Shown here piece after piece: positions 12,834-17,070 of a stretch of DNA of 17,070 nt. Source of the stretch: Pectinatus sp. (GTDB lineage: Bacteria > Bacillota > Negativicutes > Selenomonadales > Selenomonadaceae); NCBI GenBank assembly GCA_020025075.1, contig JAHHSR010000035.1, forward strand, positions 1 to 17,070. The letters run 5' to 3'. Each line of letters starts with the position of its first letter. Position 1 is the stretch's first letter. Position numbers and translations under genes: made by a program. A model generated the notes under the pieces. That model was given only the letters and a program-made list of their open reading frames with translations. It was not told the origin of the DNA and did not search any database.

Positions 12834-13049
12834 ATGAAAAAAGAAAAGAGTACGCTTCAAATTCTGGCCTTTGCCAGCGGCATCGGCTTTAACTTTGCTG
12901 CCATCGTCTGCACCTGCGCCTACATCGGCTACCAAGCGGACAGACATTTCGACACGGCGCCAGATTTTTTGGTTGTTGGCCTTATCATAGGCTTTATCAT
13001 GGCCTTCATCAGCATCTATAAGACGTTAAAGCGAGGTTCGCTATGGTAA
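12834..13049 (+). CDS. AtpZ/AtpI-like two-TM membrane protein
   Basis: A 71-aa protein with two membrane segments (about 8-32 and 44-63) joined by a short loop with GYQADRHFDTAPDF. This matches the AtpZ/AtpI accessory family, small proteins usually encoded at the head of F-type ATP synthase operons and implicated in Mg2+/Ca2+ transport or c-ring assembly. ATG 12834 has GAGG 11 nt upstream. The gene overlaps the next by 7 nt (ATGGTAA). No atp gene is in this window, so it is either an orphan copy or separated from its operon. The family call rests on size, topology and the G-Y-x-A-D-x-x-F loop, so it is fairly but not fully secure. Confidence 0.75.
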   Translation: MKKEKSTLQILAFASGIGFNFAAIVCTCAYIGYQADRHFDTAPDFLVVGLIIGFIMAFISIYKTLKRGSLW

Positions 13050-13912
13050 AATTCACTGTACCGCCTGAGGCTGCAGGCATGAAATTGCGCTTTTTTCTCA
13101 AAAATTATGCGCAAGTATCGACAACCTTATGGAAAAAAATCAAATGGCACGGCCTTTTGACAGCCAACGGCAACGCCATAAACGGCGCCTTGTACCGCGT
13201 CCAAGCAGGCGACGAAATCTGTTACGAGCTCGAAGAAAAAAGCACGCTTATCCCCTTTTTCTCCCCCCTGGAGATTATCTATGAAGATGAATGGCTGCTT
13301 GTCATCAACAAGCCCCAAGACCTCCTCATTCACCCGACAAGCCTTGCCTGCTGCAAAACGCTCGTCAATATCATCGCCGCCTATTACGAAACGAGCGGTC
13401 AAAAAGCCGGCTGCCACCCCGTCTACCGCCTAGACCGCAATACAACCGGCCTCATCGTCGTTGCCAAAAGGCCCCAGATTCAATACGCCCTGACTAAAAG
13501 CCATGGCATGATTGAACGCTTTTACATTGCTCTTACAAAGTATTGCCCGCTGCCGCAAAAAGGTATTTTCGACGGACCGATTGCCCGGGCGACAGATAGC
13601 ATCATCAAGCGCTGCGTCAGCCCCAACGGTCAGATGGCCATCACGCATTACGAAATCCAAAAGAGCAACAGCAATTTAAGCTGCTGGCGCTTAAAACTTA
13701 GCACAGGCAGAACGCACCAAATCCGCGTTCACCTTGCCCACGCCGGTTTCCCGCTTTTAGGCGACGACCTTTACGGCGGTGACTGCCAGCTCATAGCAAG
13801 GCAAGCCCTGCATGCAAAAAAGATTGTTTTCACGCATCCGATAAGCGGCCAAAAACTATGCTTTACCGCGCCACTGCCTGAAGATATGGCAAAAATAGAA
13901 GCCTTAATATAA
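13043..13912 (+). CDS. RluA/RluD family RNA pseudouridine synthase
   Basis: A 289-aa enzyme converting uridine to pseudouridine in rRNA or tRNA. An S4-like RNA-binding domain occupies about 13-60. The catalytic domain follows, with the RluA motif VYRLDRNTTGLIVVAK (127-142; catalytic Asp131, where most members have HRLD and this one has YRLD). TGRTHQIRVHLAHAGFPLLG (221-240) and GDDLYGG (240-246) complete the family set. ATG 13043 has GAGG 6 nt upstream, inside the preceding gene, and overlaps the AtpZ-like stop by 7 nt, implying coupled translation. The exact target site (RluA, RluC or RluD type) cannot be set from sequence. No clear terminator follows in the 48-nt gap before the convergent gene. 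Confidence 0.92.
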   Translation: MVKFTVPPEAAGMKLRFFLKNYAQVSTTLWKKIKWHGLLTANGNAINGALYRVQAGDEICYELEEKSTLIPFFSPLEIIYEDEWLLVINKPQDLLIHPTSLACCKTLVNIIAAYYETSGQKAGCHPVYRLDRNTTGLIVVAKRPQIQYALTKSHGMIERFYIALTKYCPLPQKGIFDGPIARATDSIIKRCVSPNGQMAITHYEIQKSNSNLSCWRLKLSTGRTHQIRVHLAHAGFPLLGDDLYGGDCQLIARQALHAKKIVFTHPISGQKLCFTAPLPEDMAKIEALI

Positions 13913-13960
13913 TTTTCCTGCTATGCCTTCTTCTCCCTAATAGGCTAGAAACTTCTGGCG

Positions 13961-14962
13961 TTATGTTAAATCTGGCAATGATTTAGGCATTTTAGGCGTC
14001 ACATCTTGAGCACCTTTGACAATTTTTTCTGGTACAGCTAGTTCCATGACGTCTTTAATTGGCCCTATTTTTATTTCAAGCTGCGCCTTAACATCATCAA
14101 GGGGCTTTTTAGAAAGGCCCTCGACATTCAAAAAGTCATGCGGCTGCGCTTTTTTCACTTCGCCAATTTTCAGCTCCTGCTTAGGCGCGCCAAATAAAAG
14201 CGGCAGAACAACTTGCGCTTGACGGCTCAAGTCGAGCTTTACTTTCGTTATGACATTTTGCTTTTTATCTATTGTCACGACGCCAGCAATTAAGCCGCTC
14301 TTGCTCAACGCCTTTTCCACATCGCGCAATTTTTCCAAATCCTGCTTTTGACCAGCAAGCGGCGGAGCAATGGGCGCATTTAAAACAGACTGCGACGCAA
14401 AGATTTTCTTGCAGTCAAGGGCAATTGCCAATTCTATCGCCTCTTGCCCGTCGTGCATAACTGTAACTTTTTGGACATCGTTCATATCCGCTTGCAGCTT
14501 TTCTATATTCGAAATGGCGCTGAGCGTCTTTTCCATAGCGGCATTCATCTTTTCGCTCACCGGCATTTGCGTCATCTTCCATACCCGCTGCGGCGAATCG
14601 AGCGCCGTACCGACAGGAGCCGCTGAATAATATGATTTTAGAACGCCATTTATTTGCTGCGTATACTGGGCAAAAGACATTGAGGGAAAATCGCCAATCA
14701 TTTTAGCGGCAAAAGTCGTCGTCATCTCATTTCGCAAAAGCAACGGACTTTGCTGTAAGAGCAGCTGGTCCTTGAGATTGAGCTTTCCGGCAGGATTTTC
14801 TACCTGTAAGTCAATATCATATCGACCACTTGAAAAGTCCATATTATGCAGCGCTGAGCGCAAAATAGCGCGGGGCATGGGCGCAGCCTGGATACAAGCT
14901 GGCAGCGTCAAAAACAGCATAAGGCAAAAAGCCGTAAAGATTTTTTTCATTAATCTGTGCAT
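13961..14962 (-). CDS. Exported protein of unknown function
   Basis: A 333-aa protein, not recognised with confidence. It has an N-terminal signal (MHRLMKK, hydrophobic core 10-20, cut either at the LPAC lipobox-like site or after IQA). LPAC has Pro at -2, unusual for a lipobox, so lipidation is uncertain. The mature part alternates predicted strands (GRYDIDLQVENPAGKLNL, QVVLPLLFGAP) with charged helices, resembling the LolA/LppX-like fold of envelope lipoproteins (DUF6612 type), but this is a weak guess. ATG 14962 follows GGAGG by 5 nt; an ATG four codons upstream overlaps the ribosome site. It has its own strong promoter and convergently faces the pseudouridine synthase gene. Confidence 0.78.
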   Translation of the reverse strand: MHRLMKKIFTAFCLMLFLTLPACIQAAPMPRAILRSALHNMDFSSGRYDIDLQVENPAGKLNLKDQLLLQQSPLLLRNEMTTTFAAKMIGDFPSMSFAQYTQQINGVLKSYYSAAPVGTALDSPQRVWKMTQMPVSEKMNAAMEKTLSAISNIEKLQADMNDVQKVTVMHDGQEAIELAIALDCKKIFASQSVLNAPIAPPLAGQKQDLEKLRDVEKALSKSGLIAGVVTIDKKQNVITKVKLDLSRQAQVVLPLLFGAPKQELKIGEVKKAQPHDFLNVEGLSKKPLDDVKAQLEIKIGPIKDVMELAVPEKIVKGAQDVTPKMPKSLPDLT

Positions 14963-14990
14963 GCTAGCCTCCAAATAATTTTTTACTATT

Positions 14991-15019
14991 ATTGTATAGC
15001 AAAATCATAGCTTTGTGAA
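14991..15019 (-). promoter_or_regulatory. Promoter of the exported unknown gene
   Basis: Minus strand TTCACA (15019-15014, 5/6), a 17-nt spacer and TACAAT (14996-14991, 5/6), about 30 nt before the start codon at 14962. Confidence 0.65.
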
Positions 15020-15086
15020 CTGTGGCCAAAGCAAAGAATTTTGGTATCAATTCAATAAAATTTACCTTTTTTGCTAATTGATTAAC

Positions 15087-15104
15087 AAAATCCAAAAGGA
15101 TTTT
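15087..15104 (+). repeat. Small hairpin in the chemoreceptor leader
   Basis: AAAATCC and GGATTTT (15087-15093 and 15098-15104) pair around AAAA. It lies 34 nt upstream of the Shine-Dalgarno of the chemoreceptor gene and lacks a T tract of terminator length. It may be a leader structure or part of an operator. Confidence 0.4.
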
Positions 15105-15152
15105 ACCATCTCATCTTGAATATTAATATTGACGTTTAAAGGAGGCTTATCA

Positions 15153-16883
15153 TTGAACTTTTTAAAAGACCTAAAGGTCAAGCAAAAACTCATCTTTCTC
15201 TTATCTATCCTGGTCGGCGCCTTAATTTGCGTCGGCTGCATCGGTTATTATTTTCTCAATAAGGCAGACCAATCTCTCCTTGAAATGTATAATATCCGCT
15301 TAAAATCCATTGAATATATTTATAGCTGCCGCACGTACGCCAGAAAAATCGACTCGGATATCTACATGCTCATGGTTACGAGCAATCCTGCCCAAACACA
15401 GGATTTACGCCAAGATATTGCCAAGAACAAAAAAGACTTTGACACTGCCCTGGGTGCTTATGCGCAGCTGCCCATGAATGAGTCGTGCCGTCAAAAGCTC
15501 GACAATATTCATGCTGCCTTAAAGCAATACGATGCCGTCAAGCAGACTGTTATCAGCATCGCTGCCGACCCCGCCCCCGGTTCCAACCAAAGAGCCTTCG
15601 AGCTTTACATGGAAAAAGGGGCACCGCTTTCCAATAAATTCAACAATGACCTCATCTCATTAGCTTCTGAAACGGCTCAATCCGCTCACCAATTGGCCGA
15701 AAAAAATGCTCAGACTTCTAACATTGCTGAAAATCTCTTCATCTGCATTATCGGTGCTTCTATCATCTTGGCTTTTCTCATTGGCATCATGATTATCCGC
15801 CAAATAAGCTCGCGCATGGCCGATATCACGCGCTGCATCAGCGTCTTGGGCTCAGGCGACCTCACTTTTCCCATAACCTCTGAGCACCTCGAAGACAAAA
15901 ACGAATTTGGCGAAGCTTCCCGCGCCATTTCTACCTTGCAAAATAACTTTAAAAATCTTTTACGCCAGCTAAATAACGCTACTGACCAGCTTGCCGCTTC
16001 CACGCAAGAACTCACGGCAAGTTCCGAGCAATCGGCGCAAGCCTCTAACCAAGTGGCAAATTCTGTCACTTCCGTGGCAGATAGCTCCGCGCTCCAGCTT
16101 AATCTCACCAGTGAAACCAACAGCATTGTGCACCAGATTTCTGATGCTATCAGCCAAGTGGCACAAAATGCCGTTTCTGTATCGGGGGCAGCTGAACAGA
16201 CGGCAGCAATGGCCAGTGAAGGTGAAAAATCCATTAACCACGCTATCGACCAGATGAAAATCATCGAAGAAAAGACCAACAATACCGCTGATGTTATCGC
16301 CGCTTTAGAAGACCGCTCCAAACAGATTGGCCAGATTGTCGACGTCATTTCCGGTATTGCCAGCCAGACAAATCTCCTGGCCTTAAATGCCGCTATCGAG
16401 GCAGCACGCGCCGGCGAAGCGGGAAAAGGCTTTGCTGTCGTTGCCGAAGAAGTAAGAAAGCTAGCCGAACAATCGCAAAATGCCGCCAAGCAGATTACCT
16501 CGCTCATCGAAGACGTACAGCAAAAGACCAATGAGGCCGTCAGCTTCATGAATGACGGCAAAAACGAAGTGCACACGGGAACTGGCGTTGTCGCCGCAAG
16601 CGGCGAAAGCTTCACCAAAATCTTGCAGAAGGTCAAAGACATCACCGAGCAAATTCGCGACATTTCCGCTTCTGTTGAAGAGGTCACGGGCAATTCCCAA
16701 AACGTCGTTCAAGCAGTTGATAATATCGATAACGAAAGCAAAAAGGCTTCAGAAGAAACACAGACCATTTCCGCTGCAACGCAAGAACAATCCGCTTCCA
16801 TCGAAGAAATTGCCACGGCGAGCCAAAATCTATCTAAGATGGCAGAAGAGTTACAAAAATCACTTAAAAAATTCAAAATTTAA
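15153..16883 (+). CDS. Methyl-accepting chemotaxis protein
   Basis: A 576-aa transmembrane chemoreceptor that relays ligand sensing to CheA/CheW. TM1 is at about 11-32; a periplasmic four-helix-bundle type domain covers about 33-193; TM2 is at about 195-217; HAMP follows with GSGDLTFPI (233-241). Then comes the long cytoplasmic coiled coil with the highly conserved tip SGIASQTNLLALNAAIEAAR (400-419) and GKGFAVVAEEVRKLAEQS (424-441). The C terminus (SLKKFKI) lacks an NWETF-type CheR tether. The start is TTG 15153, 7 nt after AAAGGAGG (15138-15145); an upstream TTG (15129) would place the ribosome site inside the gene. It stands alone: no che or flagellar gene is in the window and no convincing sigma-28 promoter is seen. 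The ligand is unknown. Confidence 0.95.
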   Translation: MNFLKDLKVKQKLIFLLSILVGALICVGCIGYYFLNKADQSLLEMYNIRLKSIEYIYSCRTYARKIDSDIYMLMVTSNPAQTQDLRQDIAKNKKDFDTALGAYAQLPMNESCRQKLDNIHAALKQYDAVKQTVISIAADPAPGSNQRAFELYMEKGAPLSNKFNNDLISLASETAQSAHQLAEKNAQTSNIAENLFICIIGASIILAFLIGIMIIRQISSRMADITRCISVLGSGDLTFPITSEHLEDKNEFGEASRAISTLQNNFKNLLRQLNNATDQLAASTQELTASSEQSAQASNQVANSVTSVADSSALQLNLTSETNSIVHQISDAISQVAQNAVSVSGAAEQTAAMASEGEKSINHAIDQMKIIEEKTNNTADVIAALEDRSKQIGQIVDVISGIASQTNLLALNAAIEAARAGEAGKGFAVVAEEVRKLAEQSQNAAKQITSLIEDVQQKTNEAVSFMNDGKNEVHTGTGVVAASGESFTKILQKVKDITEQIRDISASVEEVTGNSQNVVQAVDNIDNESKKASEETQTISAATQEQSASIEEIATASQNLSKMAEELQKSLKKFKI

Positions 16884-16938
16884 CAGGTTGCACGGCACTT
16901 GTACTTTCTTGAAAACGTAACTAAATTATTGCATTCCT

Positions 16939-16971
16939 AAATAGGCACAATTAATTTTGTGCCTATTTTTT
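16939..16971 (+). terminator. Intrinsic terminator after the chemoreceptor gene
   Basis: A perfect 12-bp stem AAATAGGCACAA (16939-16950) / TTGTGCCTATTT (16957-16968) with a 6-nt loop, and T continuing to 16971. It lies 56 nt past the stop codon. Confidence 0.9.
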
Positions 16972-17020
16972 ATGGATTTTAGCAGGTCTTTTGCAAAAAC
17001 TAGAGAATAGAGAAATTATT

Positions 17021-17070
17021 GAACCTCCCCCACTTATAGAAGTGGGGGATTCTTGAGAAGTCTGATACAC
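17021..17070 (-). mobile_element. Probable end of an IS200/IS605-type element (cut by window edge)
   Basis: TCCCCCACTT (17026-17035), loop ATAG, and AAGTGGGGGA (17040-17049) form a perfect 10-bp GC-rich hairpin without a T tract on either side. On the minus strand it reads CAAGAATCCCCCACTT...GGGGGAGGTTCAA. This is like the subterminal hairpins at IS200/IS605 right ends, which also form the 3' part of TnpB-associated omega RNA. The body of the element would lie beyond the right edge and cannot be seen. The call is from pattern recognition, not from any transposase gene. Confidence 0.45.

Noticed and set aside
12819..12836. Hairpin bridging at the AtpZ-like gene
   Set aside because: The 11-nt spacing is near normal, and the only pairing (GGA/TCC) would involve the Shine-Dalgarno itself.
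15056..15084. Sigma-28-like promoter before the chemoreceptor gene
   Set aside because: TAAAATTT is close to the -35 consensus, but the spacing (9 nt) and the -10 match are poor.
15087..15155. A fourth hairpin-bridged ribosome site at the chemoreceptor gene
   Set aside because: The hairpin lies upstream of the Shine-Dalgarno, which is itself 7 nt from TTG 15153, so spacing is normal.
15710..16693. Long open frame (327 codons) on the minus strand
   Set aside because: Antisense shadow of the chemoreceptor coiled coil. Its Ser/Ala/Met-rich product has no signature and no ribosome site, and the opposite strand encodes an unmistakable MCP.
1..17070. CRISPR array, tRNA or rRNA genes, phage or toxin-antitoxin modules
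   Set aside because: No regularly spaced repeats, cloverleaf structures, conserved rRNA segments, integrase or paired small genes of that kind were seen on either strand.

Overview
The window looks like chromosomal DNA of an anaerobic, diderm Firmicute, most probably a Negativicutes member (Selenomonas/Veillonella/Acidaminococcus relatives). This is inferred from Firmicute-type ribosome binding sites (AAAGGAGG), signal peptides on several envelope proteins, an exported M13 peptidase, an exported CbiK and a cobalamin-riboswitch operon. I cannot name the species. No rRNA, tRNA, CRISPR array or complete mobile element is visible.

Layout, left to right. (1) 1-75: a perfect-consensus promoter reads leftward off the window, next to an A/T-rich palindrome. 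(2) 118-3762, + strand: an exported M13 zinc metallopeptidase with its own terminator, then a two-gene unit, ybaK (Cys-tRNA(Pro) deacylase family) overlapping a membrane protein made of two DUF805-like halves. (3) 3770-9527, - strand: a B12-controlled operon. Its order of transcription is promoter, cobalamin riboswitch with a transcription terminator, exported sirohydrochlorin cobaltochelatase cbiK, cobalt-precorrin-2 methyltransferase cbiL, a lipoprotein binding protein, an internal terminator, a FecCD/BtuC-type permease and an ATPase. mgtC follows on the same strand after a cluster of inverted repeats. (4) 9538-9987, -: a small secreted protein of unknown function. (5) 10119-12050, +: a DedA membrane protein and a diverged LarC-like protein. 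(6) 12077-12601, -: a secreted unknown protein. (7) 12834-13912, +: an AtpZ-like two-TM protein overlapping an RluA-type pseudouridine synthase. (8) 13961-14962, -: an exported unknown protein. (9) 15153-16883, +: a methyl-accepting chemotaxis protein and its terminator. (10) 17021-17070: a strong hairpin resembling an IS200/IS605-type element end, cut by the window edge.

The most unusual signal is structural. At three genes (M13 peptidase, ybaK, larC-like) a strong Shine-Dalgarno sequence lies 34-40 nt from the real start codon, and an inverted repeat of 27-33 nt fills the gap. If the hairpin folds, the effective spacing becomes 7-8 nt in all three. Two of these Shine-Dalgarno sites have no start codon at a normal distance. 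I propose hairpin-bridged translation initiation, possibly recurrent in this genome. Other points of interest are an exported CbiK joined to a tetrapyrrole/metal-type ABC importer under B12 control, and a LarC-like protein that has lost the family's usual N-terminal His/Asp/Glu residues.
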